NCBI GenBank assembly: GCA_037367405.1
Contig: JAZKJV010006941.1
Location: forward strand, 868,001 to 932,000
Direction: 5' to 3'
Source: Ottelia alismoides
Lineage: Eukaryota; Streptophyta; Magnoliopsida; Alismatales; Hydrocharitaceae
Length of the DNA stretch: 64,000 nucleotides
The notes under the pieces: model-generated
Seen by the model: only the letters and a program-made list of their open reading frames with translations
Told to the model about the DNA's origin: nothing
Database searches by the model: none
Made by a program: the position numbers and the translations under genes
Shown here: piece after piece, positions 1 to 13,700 of the stretch
Layout of the letters: every line of letters starts with the position of its first letter
Numbering within the stretch: the stretch's first letter is position 1

Positions 1-1692
1 ATTTCAACGGTCTAAACACTGTTGTATGATTGTTCTAGATGGAGGGCATAGGAGTCTCCGTTTCTAACAAAATTTGAATGGTATATTGGAGGGATATATA
101 TACACAAATATACATGGTGATATTTTTCAAAAAAAAAGGGGGAAATGAGATAGAGGCAGCCTCATATAACTCATATATATATATATAATGCAAGTTCCTT
201 TGATATTTTACAATGCTTTTGCAAATAAAACAAAATAAAATGCATGACTAAAGACTAAGTTTTTGACTTGATATTCTCGCATCCTTAGCTTGGTCTTCTT
301 TGACTTGAACCTTTTTCTTATGTTCTTCTTTATGAGTATTTTCCTTAAACTTGAGCTCCATAGCATCATCTTGAGACCTAGATACAAGATAATAAGGCTA
401 AGGTTTGTGATCATAAAAACATGCATGACTCAACAATCTCTTCTGATCTAACTCGTGAATATCAAGCTCTGAGTGTTCTCTTTGAGATCTAAGCCCATGA
501 AAATTTGTACATGGCAAGAGGGACTATTTCTCAACTCATGAGAGGTCCTTGAATTATTATGAAGTTTCCTTTGATCAGGCTATCGGAACAACACATCCAT
601 CAAAAGGATTATGATCTCTGAAAGGTTGTCGCTAAGGTCGATTGGTCTATGTTAAGGTTTGTGGACCTTGACAACGCTCCTTGGTCAAGGTGTAAATGCA
701 ACTCTATCATAGGAAGCTTGAGAGTTACAAGGTGCTACTCCATCTTGGACTAAGGTCCAAGGAATTTCGTTAGATCACCCAACTAAGTTGGAGGGTAACT
801 CCTACCTCCTCAAGAGTCTAAGATTCCTGAGGAGTTGTCCCATAAGAGATCCAAAGGGCCCTAGGAGGCTGTCCTTGAGGAGGGACAACATAGTATGCCT
901 CGTACGAAGGTCCGACCTATCTCAATGTAATTGGTTTTGTGTATTTTGGGCTTCTAATCTAGATACAAAAATCGACTTGTTTTTTAGAGGGAGTGTTTGT
1001 CGACTTCTCTCCATCATAGATCCACATACATACATGAGTCTTGATAATGGTCCAAGAGTCATATCCCTGCTTGCTAGACCTTCCAATCTACTTTTAGAGA
1101 GGGACTTATTGACGTCATATAAGTACTCATCTCATGTGAAGATTTTCTCGATAGGAAAGATTGTAGTAAGAAACCCTAATGTCTGTTTTCTTTGTCGGTG
1201 ACCTTAAGGACCTTAGATTACTCTTGCTTTATTCAATTGCTCGATCAAAAGATAAGGTCAATGCGTTCTTAAGTATCGAGAAATACTTATAGAATAGAGA
1301 GTATTGCCAACATGATTGTAATCACCATCGTCATAAGTATAAACATCACCAGATAACCAATACACAGATAAGTCATCAAGGGCAGCTATCGATCTCCCTT
1401 CGAGAACAAGGATTGCAGTCAAATGAGACCTTACATGTCTTCTTGCATACACGTACAATCTTCATTCCATTTGTGCCCAATCCATGGTAATTAATAGGCA
1501 ATAGGGCTAGACCAAGAGCTCTCGTCGATTAAATATGGCAATGTCGAAGGTTACAGGGTCTGCAATCTGAGAATGGCGCTTCCAGCTGGTTTAGCGATGC
1601 TACTCTTTCCATGTGTACGCTGTACACGCAACAGCTACTGAAAGTGAAAGCCTGGTCAAGTAAGCACGGCTAATGAAATCCAGTCACAACCA
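1..1692. other. Downstream flank of the ZMAT2-type gene
   Basis: No protein-coding gene is recognised here. The stretch lies 3' of the stop codon at 1693-1695 (minus strand), so its upper part should be the 3' UTR. The first AATAAA-type hexamer on the minus strand that I find is at 1228-1233 (TTTATT on the plus strand), about 460 nt past the stop. It is a candidate poly(A) signal only. A short TA dinucleotide run sits near 171-187. A 137-codon open frame at 788-1201 shows no family features and is treated as chance. Confidence 0.4.
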
Positions 1693-1782
1693 TCACTTCT
1701 TAGAAGACTTGAAACCACCGAACCCCATCATGGCCGCAACGTCAGCATCAATATCCTCTTGTTCTTCTGCTTCCTTCTCCTT
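1693..1782 (-). CDS. ZMAT2: ZMAT2 exon 10, C-terminus and stop
   Basis: Residues 174-202, ending [18 protein letters not shown] and a TGA stop at 1693-1695. Acceptor CTTGCAG. The MMGFGGF ending is diagnostic of the plant and animal family. Confidence 0.94.
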   Translation of the reverse strand, partial: KEKEAEEQEDIDADVAAMMGFGGFKSSKK

Positions 1783-4700
1783 CTGCAAGCATGAAAATCA
1801 ACAAGACATCAGGCTTGAAACCGCAATGATCCAAATCATGACATCTAGGGGAATGAAAACCGCAAAGAGCCAAACCACGTGTGAAAACAGCAAAATCCTG
1901 TGATTGATTTTCCATAAGATGGATCTGATAGATAAATTACATATAATCGATTCTTTAGAAGCCACATGATAACTATTATAGTCTATGTAGTACATATCAT
2001 TATTCATCAATCAAATCCTTCAACAACATAAGTGAAATACATAATGGGGCCCTACAATTTTCAAAGAAGCACGTGAATAAACACTTCCATGTAACGAGCT
2101 TTGGAGGCTTCATTTTTTGTGCTTCCCTTTCTCATTACGGGGACCCAGATTCCAGTAAAGCAGCCAACAGAAAATCGAGTGGAGAATCGATAGATTAGTA
2201 CCTCATTTGTACCCATTTTTTATAGCATTTTCAGTTCAATAAGCAACTGCATTTACCTAAAACGAGAGGACCCTTCAAATTTCTATTAAACACGCAACTT
2301 GCTAGCTAAAATGTCCATATTTAGGAAACTTGGCACTGATAAATGAAATTCTTTCGGCTAAAGAAGAGAATCAAAGCAGTCGCAGCTCGTCCAACACAGA
2401 AAAGACATCATGCTATATTATTTTTGCTAAGCATCACCGTGTCTAAATGGAATGCAGTTTGCTATACGCAACTCACGTAAGCTTTGCTATCTATAAAGAT
2501 CATTAAAAGATCAAACAAAGTGACCAAAATTATGGGATTTGTATAACTGTGTAATTCCACCGATATCTTCATCATCTATAACCCCTAACCAAGGTTGGCA
2601 ACCTCGCGATATATCGTCGATATATCAGTATCGACGAGATGCGGGTACCGATATTCATATAGATATCCTTTTCCAGGATATCGGTCGATGTCTCGCGAGA
2701 TATCGATGATATATTGCCATATCGAACCGTATCGCTCAAAAATGATTGGTTTCTGTACAAAATTTCTCGGATATCGACCGATATCATCGATATTTCATCG
2801 ATATCTGAATATATCAATGATATTACCCTTGTAAACTTGAATTCACTACTTATTTTGCTACTCCTACTATCAAAACACATCGTGAATTATATATTGGTTT
2901 CGGGTCAGGGGTGTTGCCCCTGCACCCACGCAGGGAGAGCACACTGCTCCCCTTGACCCCTCCAAGCTCGTTGACCGGTCAACGAGACCCACGTCTGCTA
3001 GGGTATGGTACGATAGGGGGTGCATACAACGGTTCTTCCCCGAGTACATGCACATGCCTCCTCCGCAGAGATCTCCTCATTCTCTGTCGTCGTCATCTCG
3101 AGGATCTCAAGCCATTACTCTCTTTTACAATATTGCCGACGAAACTCTTGGTTCTAAACCCCTCATGACTAGGTAATCTCTTTTACAATATTGCATTAAT
3201 TTATACTTTTTCATTCATTTTTGTGAATAGATAAGTCTTTATACCAAAGGAACATTGTCTAATTAATCATTTTGTACATTATTTGAATTAAATAACTCAT
3301 CTCAATACCATTCACTGTCTTCCATGAACAAAACAGGTATTCTAAGTGTGGTTGACTTAGCTACTTTGATTCTAAATTTCTAATTCCAATGTTTGTTAAT
3401 CACCACCAATCAACATTAACAACGATATGTTCGATATGACCGATATGTGTAACATAATGATCATAGATGATCGATATGTATCATCTAAGTGTATATTTGT
3501 AAGTTATATAATGTTATAAGATCTTGGATGAACTCCATTCCAATATCTATAAGTCAGCAATCAACATTAACAGTGATATGTTCGATATGACTGATATGTG
3601 TTTTCATGGCCTCGAATTTCAGCGAAATTCAATCGAATTTCTGTCGAATATCGATATCCTGTCGAAATCGAAATTCGACCGAAATGGCTGAAATGATCGA
3701 AATATGGGGGCCCTAGTACAAAAAATGATCGAAATGACCACCGAAAGCGACATTTAGGGCCTTGTGCGATATATGGAGCATAAATGTCTGATATGTGTGA
3801 TATAAATGTGTATGTGTAGATTATTTGTTGTTTTAATATCTTGATGATCTTAATTTCCGCAAACAACAAAAATAGCTTTTCGAGCTATTTCCGACATTTC
3901 CACCGACATTGTCGATATATCCCCGATATATTATTTTCCGGACGAACTGATACGATATCGATGTCGATATTTCCTACCTTGCATCTAACCCCAGCATCCC
4001 ACGTACCTCAATTGCCAATATAATGCCATATGCAAAGCATCATTGTGAAAAATAACATGGGCTAACCTTCTTCTCTTTCTTCCTTTCCCGACGTTGACGT
4101 TTCCTTTCCTCCTCCTCTTGCTGTTGTTTAAGTATCCTTTCATCAAAATCTGGATCAAAATGATACCATCAAAAAGCCGGAGAAAAATGCAGAAGCGCTC
4201 ATATCATCAGAAAGCAGTGTGTCCTTGTAACTAAAGACAATTGATTTCGTTAGTTCTAAATAGGCTTCTTTCTAAATTTAAAAGCATCATTATCCAGAAA
4301 GAAAATGACAGCAGAAGAATTATCAGAAGAATTACCCTGCTCAGTAAAGCTGCTCCCAACTTTCCGCTTCTTGAGACTCTCAAACCGTTCTCGGACCTGA
4401 GAATTATCAGCCATACATGAAACAAGCCTTGATGTTAAGCTCATATTAAATAGCAATGATGATAACCATTGGTTTCCCTTTATGAATTTCAACAATTCTT
4501 TCTAAAGAGCAAAATCACCTAACAGAAATCTATCTAGATACTTTAAGAAACTGAATCAACTAGCAGAAGTGTGGCAACAAGACCGCACCCAGCCCATTGC
4601 TGAAAACATACAAGCTGATGGCACCATTACTGCTTGAGAGGGGATAAAAGCACGCAAGAATTGATTATCTGACCCAAGGACAGAAACTAATCACCTAGCT

Positions 4701-7700
4701 TACAGAGAAAGCTGAGAGACCAGACAGCGGTCAACCACGAATTGTGAGTTTTTATGCTTAGGTACTATTCTAGTAGGCACTAGTTTTAACACCCAATAGT
4801 GCTTTTTTGGGGTGAACAAGGGCTCTCATATTTATATAGCACAAAGACTAAGACTCAAACAGAGCTTTGGCATGCTTGCTTACATTTTCCGCATAGAATC
4901 TCTTTTGCCCAAAAATTACTCCATTTCTTACCAGCTAGATAACCTAGATCATGGCTTGAGCCAAGGTTGTGTTGAACTCTGAGCACTCCTGTTGGAGCCA
5001 TTAGAGTCATGTGTATCTCACATAAGTCTAGATTTAGCGCAAGTAAAAAACAAGTGGTCTGCACACTCCAAACCAACAGCGCACCTCATACAATCACCAT
5101 TCATCCTAGACTGGATATGGTTATATGTGAATATCCACTTAGCATATTCGAAGGTAACAAATATGAACATCCATATTAGAATATGCATATAAATTATAAG
5201 AAATTTCCTGATATGGATATGGTAATAGCTTTAAAATCTGGATTTGAATATTCAGATATAATATATCAAATTATATATATTATTTAATATGATGTATTAT
5301 TTTTACTAAACAATTAAAAACCTAACCATATCTTCTCCCTCCCGAAATCAGCTAAATCCATGCATTCCTTCCACCCTGGATGCCCAACGACCGCCATCAC
5401 GACTCCTTGCCTTGATGGCCTCCCACGAAAAGTAGCAGCGCATGCACCCTGCGAGGCCTCCCAGGAATAGTAGCAGTGCATTCACCATGTTGGCTGCTTG
5501 CTGATTGCAGCCCCTCAATAACTACAGAAGTCAAATATACCCTTTGCGGCCTCGCCAACCCACTCTCCCCACCTCGACCCATGGGTCCTAGTGATCCACC
5601 ATCCCTTGGCAGCATTGATGCCAGGACGACTCCCCAGTAGATCGGAGATCGTCTAAATTGTAATGAGTGGCAGCAGTCCACTGGCCAGTCCAATGGAGCC
5701 CTCTTGATGCCTTCTAGTCCCAACAACTAGGAATATTCCCCTGTCAGATCAGGTCAATACTTCTGCTCGATAGCATCTCAGTTATCGAGCATCGCAATTC
5801 TTTAATTTTGGTATTACAACCACAAATCAAACATTTAGAATATATGAAATCCATGTCTTCCTTCCCCATTATTTGATTTCCGTGTACAACCAATTCCATC
5901 ATATAGGTAAGAGCCCAAAAACTTCACCATTCATTAATCACCAAAAGCGTTATTACAACCGGAAGGCTCATGAGAGAAATGAACAATCAACGAAGATTAC
6001 ATAATCCACATCTCAGCTAACGTCCTCGCATATCTCACCACGTTTTCCGCTGAATAATGTTGTTGTCGAAACACAACCCCGTTCCAAGCAATCCACAACG
6101 CCCAAATCGTAGATCCTCCTGGTCAGCTGGCAGACCAAGCTGTCGCAATCACACAAATACGGGTGACCTACTTGCTGAGCAATGCCTTATTCATTTCTTC
6201 CAGACTCCTAACACCAAGGACTCCATCTTCCTTAGAGCAAGACACCGTGCTCCAATCCACCAAATGGATCCCTCTCGAAGATCCACCCAAAGACCAAAAG
6301 AACTGTCTCATAATTGTCTCCTATCTCTTCCGTACACCAACCGGCGTCAATCTAGATGAAAGGAAGAAAATGGGTATTGCATATAAGACCGAACGCAACA
6401 GCACCAACCTGTCCCCCTAGATAAACAGGTAGATTTCCAACCTGCAAGCCTCTGCTACAGCTTCTCAACTACAGGTAACCAATCGGCCACTCTCATTCTT
6501 CCAGCAACCAAAGGAACACCGAGGTATCTCTGTGGCAAATCCCAGCGTGGCGACCGCAACCAGGCAGCACAAGCGCCAATCTCCACATCAAGTGCCAAAA
6601 GGAATGAATTCTGATTTCTCTCTGCTTAATTCAGACCAGAGACGTCACCAAAGAGGTCTATCACCACCGAGAAGCCCTTACAGTTATCCAACCCTCCGTC
6701 CGCAAAAAGAATGGTGTCATCCACGTACTGTAAGATGGGAACAGAGATCTCCTCCTAATTGTATCCATAGCAGAAACCACCCGACACAGTGCGATCAACC
6801 ATGACTGTCAAAGCAACAATCGCAAGCACAAAAAAGTAGAGGTGCAAGTGGGCATCCCTGACAAACACCACGTTGTGGATGGAAGAATCCACCCTTCGAC
6901 AATCCATTCACCAGAACCGCACAAGAGGCCGTCGTAAGACATCGCTTCATCTAAGAAATCCATCCATCCGGAAATTCTCGTCTATGTAGAGAGGCCCACA
7001 GGAACCACCAATCAACACAGTATCCACCTTCCACAACACTTCCATGACGTGTCTCCTATGCCAATCTGCTACAATCTCAGAAGTTGTGACCACAGTGTCC
7101 ACAAGATGTCTGTCAGGTAAAAAAGCACTCTGCGCAGACGAGATGATCCTATCCAGCAAACCATACAGCTGGTTGGCCAATAGCTTTGCCAGAATCAGGT
7201 ATAGTGCATTCGACAGAGCAATTGGCCTAAAGTCCTCAACTCTTGCCATCACATCCTTCTTCAGGAGAAGGAAAAGAAAGAATCAGTTGATCCTATCCAA
7301 ACCAAATTTCACGTCCGAAAATTCAGCCACCACATCTAATAGCTCACTTGCCAACATGTACCAGAATTCTCTGAAAAGAAAACAGGAAAACCATCCAGAC
7401 TTGGACACCCAAATAAGGCTTCACGGACCTCCAACAAACCAAAAGGCCTGGTCAACGAGACCGCATCAATCTCAAGGATGTGGTTCACCCCCAACCCCAA
7501 CCATTGGCTGCCACAATGTGGGGCACGCCTGCTCATACTCCTGAAATAGTCTGTTACAGCATGTGTGACCTCCTCTTCGCTGGTAAATTCCTCATCCCCT
7601 ACCACTATTGACTGAATCAGATTTCTCCTCCCATTATCCATTGTATGAAAGAAAACGGTATTGACATCTCCCTCTTTTAACCACTTCTAACGAGATCTCT

Positions 7701-10700
7701 GTCTCCACTCCAACTGCCACTTCATGTCCTCCAAAATCCCATGCACCACTCCATGACTCTCAAGCTCTTCTACATTCAACTCCCTATCGTCCTCCACCAT
7801 ATCCAATCTTACCACCTCATTTTTTGCATCATTCCTCCAGCGCTCCCTTTCAGCATGGGATACTCTCCTGAAATCCATAAGCATAATCCACAACGCATTC
7901 AGCTTTCGAGCAAATCTCACTGTTGTCGAACCCTCCACAACCAGGTCATTCAAAAAACACCAACCATGTCCCGAAAGCCTTCCTCAAGAATCCAGCAACA
8001 TTCAAACCTGAAGTTTGATGAGTAACCTCTGCCACTCTACGAGTTAAGACATAGAGGAGTGGGGTCAGAGCACGATCTGGGCATCGCAGTAACCGTGGCC
8101 AGGCTGAACATCTCTAAAGCCTCCACTGACAACAAAAATCTATCGATCCTCAACCTAGAAGATGAGTTCCTCCATGTATAGTGATAATTTGTCGCATCCA
8201 AGGCTTCGAGCGCTAAATCCGCCACCACCTCCGCAAAAGAAAGAGAGCCCGGATCTCGCGCCCCTCTACCCACCCACCCACCCCCCCGACCTCTCCTCAT
8301 AATACAAGGTAACGTTGAAATCGCTACCAACAACCCAAGCAATCTCTGGGAACCTGATTTGAATCGCCCGCATCTCATCCCACAACTCCGCATTGTTGTT
8401 GGCCCTCGCAACACCATACACCGAGGAAACCACGAAACGAGTCTGATCCACTCTGCTAACGAGCACCACTGACACCGAGTGTATCAATATCATCTCATCG
8501 ACGATATCAAACAGAACCTTGTTCCAAGAAACCACTATTCCCCAGCACTACTACCCACCAGAACAACTCTAAATTCGGTAAGATGGGGGCCTGAGGTGGA
8601 TCCCCATTTCACTAAATCCCCAAGACTCCACCTTAGGCTCCTGCAGGCAAGCTACATCGATTTTCCATGTAGCCAACAAGGAGACTATAGCCAGCCACTT
8701 GTCCAACTGGCCAAGGCCCTTCACATTCCACAAAAGCAACTTCATTGGGGAACCGAGGGGGTAGCCCTGCCATCTTCACTCCCACCCTTGTTGCAACCGC
8801 AAAATCAAACTCACGTTCAGTTTCATCTCCCCCCCCCCATCACAGCGGCCTGCACTTTGGACATATCATCCCCACCCACAACTTCCTTCCTAAGCTTCGC
8901 CAACACAAGCTCGACATCCTTCTGAGTTTCGCTAGAGCCCAATAGCGGATAATTACCATCCACGCTCCCTGTCACCAGGCCATTTTCCAGGCGCTCGCGC
9001 TCCAGTCTTCTCGTCTCCCGGTCCAAAGTGTTAGTTCGATGACTCTTTCTTGAGAAGAGCAAAAGATCTTTCACCCCGAAATGATCATGACCGTTATTGA
9101 GAGCCTTGTTGACGACAACCCCCTTCTGCTTGCATATTTCGCCAGCCCCCCCATGACTGCATGACACTACGGGACCACCGCCCTCTTTCTGGTGGGCACC
9201 CCCAAACCGTGAGTGAACTCCAAAGGGGCCCCCATCATCAGCAAAGGAGTTTCCCACCATGGGAGTGTCGCCTTTGATCACTAACAAATAGGTATTCGTC
9301 AAATCCAAATACGCCTCCCTCACCGAGAGATTGGGTTATGAACCAGTCACCACCATTGCAGATGTTCCGTGGGTCGGACCAAGCATACCCACCATTACGA
9401 GTTGTTGCAGCCCCAGACAAGGAGATGTCGATAGAGATCTTATCAAGCTATCGTCATATGCTGAAGATAATTATGTAAACCAGACCCATGGGTTCCATTT
9501 TGGTTGATGGATGAACCCGATAACAGGAACTGTCCACCCATAATCAGTGCTAACGGGGGGTCAATTACTTGGGATGATGTATCGGTGGCCTAACCTGCTC
9601 ATGAAAGGTACGATGTGAAAAGATCTAATTATCATCTATGCTCCTTACTAAATTAATTTTGTTCAAATTAGACATGATAATATAGGAACAAAAGGTGGTT
9701 CAAATTAGAAATGATTTCCTTGAGGGCAATCAGGATAACGGAAGGGCACTTGCCGACCATTTTCGAGATTTCTCTTGTGGGACTGAGGGCAGACCATGGA
9801 AATGTACAAGCCTAAGGGTTGTACCTTTATCTAAGCGGCTTTTTGGTAATCTTGTGCGAAGTGTCGCGATTGAGGAGGTGAAGGCAGCAGAGTGGGATCT
9901 GAATGCAGATGAAGCACCTAGTTCGGACAGCTTCCTTATCTTTTTCTTTCATGAGTTTCAGGGAGACCGTGGGAAGGGAAGTTTTGTAGGTTGTAAAGGA
10001 GCTCATGAGAGGCAACTATGGCTTTGACAATTTGAACAATGCACTCTTGTTTCTCGTCCCTAAGAATGAGGTCTCCGAGAGAGTGGAGAACTTTCCTACT
10101 TATTGCCCTCTCTAGCGCTATTTACTTGATTGTCACAAGATTTTTGGCAAACAGATTGAATGTGGTTATGAATGAATAAAAACATTATTTCACTGGTTTA
10201 ATATGTGTTCATCTGAGGGAGGCAGATCAGTGACAGCTTGGCTACTGTAATTGAGATTACTGCATATCGAAAAAGATGACAATATAGTGGCCTCCTTTGG
10301 AAGGTGGACTTCTCTAAGGCATACGACACCATCGAATAGCGGTTCCTCTGATCAGTGATGGCAAACCATGGATTCCCAGACCCCTGGATCTCATGGATGA
10401 AAAGATGTGTAACTACAACATCTTACTAGGTACTTGTTAATGGAATGCCTAGAGGGAGGCTTTTTCCAACCTCAGCATCTTAGTTTGGCAAGGTTGCCCC
10501 CTGACTCCCATGTTGTTTATTATTGTTGATGATATCCTGGCATGTACGATTGTATAAGCAATCCAATAGAGAATTATTGCTGGTTACCCTTTAGGTGACA
10601 TCTCCATTGATATATTGCAATATGCCAATGATACATTTTTCTCATTGAAGGTGGAAAAGCGAAAGCTATGGGAATGATTACAGTTCTTGAAATTTATGGT

Positions 10701-13700
10701 GAGCTCTTTTGTTTAGAAACGAATAGAAACAAGTCAGAGTACGATCCCCTTCGGTCTGACAGAGGTTAATGTAGTGGCTTGAAATACGACACCAGGCACG
10801 ACTTATGGCTCCCTCCTGATTCGTTATCTTAGTCTTCCTTTGATTAGTGATAGGTAGACTTAGAACCTCCGATTGGTTATCGATCATTAAAAAGATGGAG
10901 AAAAAATTAATTGGCTGGAAAATATCTTTGTTCACATGGACACCGGGTTCTTGTAAAGGTTGTTCTTGTTGTTATACATGTCTTATTCATGTCGACAAGG
11001 CTTCTTCCGGTGGGTGTTTGACATCACCTTGAAATGATTATTTAAATATCTTTGTAGAGTAATTTGAGTCAAGTGAATGTCGGGATTAATTTAGTTGATT
11101 GGGACACGGTCACACTCCCGATTGCAGATTGGGATCTCCCATCTAGAGACAATGAACAACGCACTTCTTCTTAAGTAGATCATGAGGTTTTGGGGTAGAG
11201 ACAAAGACCTTTGTTGCAAGTTGATCCTTACAATTTACAGCATAACTGCATAGGACCACCTAATGCACCACCCTTTTTAAACCTCAACTTTTTGGAAGAG
11301 AATCTACTTCTTGATGCCACAACTTCCTTATTTGTTCAGCCCGATTCATGGAGACGGGTCTTTTTCTGGTTTCTGGACGGATAATGGTCTGCTTTCATCA
11401 TGTTTCCTGCATCTCTTTCTTTGTATGTGGACTATGAGGCTCTGGTAGCGGATTGTTGGGATAATAGTACGTGGATGCCCTTTTTTCAAATTTAACGGAC
11501 CTTGGATGGAGGATCTTTTAGAGCTACTTGATTTTATTAATCATTTAAACGGTCCAATTTATGCACCGCAAATTGGTTTTTATGAAAGGATTAAACAAGT
11601 TTTTTTGGAAGGATTTGGATAAGATTATGCAAGGAATCCCACAAAGAGATATGATTTGCCTAGGTGAAGATCTTAATGGACATGTGAGAAAGGATGCTTC
11701 AGGGTATGCTAGTGTTCATGGAGGCCATGGCTTCGGGGATAGAAATTAAGAGGGAAAAGTCATTCTAATTTTGTAACGGCTTATGATCTTTTCATAGCAA
11801 ACATTCTCTTCAAGAAAAGGGAGGAGCATTTAATTACTAATAAGAATAGCCTGACTAGAACACTACTAGATTACTTTACGTTGAAGAGAAGATATCGGTT
11901 GTGCTGCAAAGAATGTAAAGTAATCCCGGGAGAGAGTTTGACAACTCAACATCGCTTGTTAGTCATAGATGTGCAAATAAAAGAGATGGTAAAAAAATGA
12001 GGGTTTCTAAGATCACAAAAACTAGATGGTGGAATCTTCAATTGAAACAATCAAGCTTCAGAGAGAAGGTTTTAGAAAACTTATATTGGGATTGTAATGG
12101 ACATACAAACGAGATGTGGGAGGCAGTAGCACCTTGTATCCAAAAGGTAATCAAAGAGATGCTAGGAGAGTTAAAGGGAGGAGTTCCAGGTCGAAAGGAG
12201 GCTTGGTGGTGGAGTGAGGGGTGCAAGAGAAGCTTAAAATTAAAAGAGCATGCTTTGAAGCCATGTATAAGGATAGAACAGAGGAAATTGTCACAAACTA
12301 CAAAATAGCGAAGAAGGAAGCAAAGAAGGTTGTAAGAGAAGCTAAGTCAAAAGCTTATGAAGTTTTGTGCAAAAATCTCAACTCTAAGGACGGCCAGAAG
12401 GATATATTCAGATTGGCCAAAGCAAGAGAAAGAAATACCAAAGACCTTTCTCAAGTGAGACACGATAAGAATGAGGAAGGGCATGTGCTTGTTACTCGGA
12501 AGGATATAGAGACTAAATGGAAGCAGTATTTCCATAAGCTTAATATTGGGGGACAAAATAGGTAAATCGCTTTAAGAGACTTAGCTAGTAGTGTAAGGTA
12601 CTTGAATCGTGCAAGTTATAGACGAATACAAAAGAAGAGTAGGCTTTGAAGGTTATGAAATCTAGAGAAGGTGTAGGACCTGATGACATTCTTATAGAAG
12701 TACGGAGAGTTCTAGGTGAGTGTGGTTTGACTTGGCTTACAAATTTATTTAAGTTATTTTGCGAAGTAAGGAAATGCCTGAAGAATGGAGGAGAAGCATT
12801 ACGGTGCCTCTTTATAAGAACAAATGAGGCATTCAAAATCAAGCTAATGAGTCATACTATGAAAATTTGAGAACGTGTAATCAAAAGAATGTTGAGGCAA
12901 GTTTGAGAAGTAAAAGAAAACCAATTCAGACTCATGCTAGATCGCTCAACTAGTGAAGCCATCTACTTGTTGAGGAGAACAATGGAGATTTATAGAGCTT
13001 AAAGAAGAACATACATATGATTTTTATTGATTTGGAGAAGGCTTATGATTCTGTCCCACGGGAGATATTGTGGAAAGTTTTGGAAAAGAGACAAGTACAT
13101 GTCCTATACATTAACCTCATAAAGGATATGTATGATAGGACTTCATCTTGCGTAAAGATCCAATCTGAGAAGACTGACTATTTTGACATCGACATTGACC
13201 TGCATCAAGGTTCGGCTTTGAGTCCATTCCTTTACTTTGATAATGGACGAGTTGACTAGTCATGTTCAGGATGAGATATCTCAGAGTGTGTTATTCGTTG
13301 ATGATATTGTGTTGATTGATGAGACTAGATATAGAGTAAATAAGAATCTTGAGGTTTGGATATATACATTAGAGACTAAACGATTTTGTATTTGTATGGC
13401 TAAAACTGAATATATATATATAGTGCACTTTTGATGGAAGCAATGTTGAAGGAATCGAGGTGAAGATTGGTGACGATAGCATTCAAAGGAAAGATTTTTT
13501 TAGATACTTAGGATCTATTTTGCAATATGATGGGAAAATTAATGGAAAGTTACTCAAAAAAATGCAAGTTGTCTAAAGTGGAAAGGACCCTCTACTGTTT
13601 TATGTGATAAGAAAGTTCCTTTGGAAATCAAAGTTTTTACAAAGCAGCCATGAGATTTGCTATGCTATATGGATATGAATGTTGGCCTGTGAACCATAGA

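Noticed and set aside
788..1201. 137-codon open frame as a host gene
   Set aside because: No motif, no family resemblance and no splice context; its length is within chance for this composition.
6057..8925. Plus-strand open frames at 6057-6420, 7044-7544 and 8479-8925
   Set aside because: The opposite strand reads as LINE endonuclease and reverse transcriptase in order, so these are antisense shadows.
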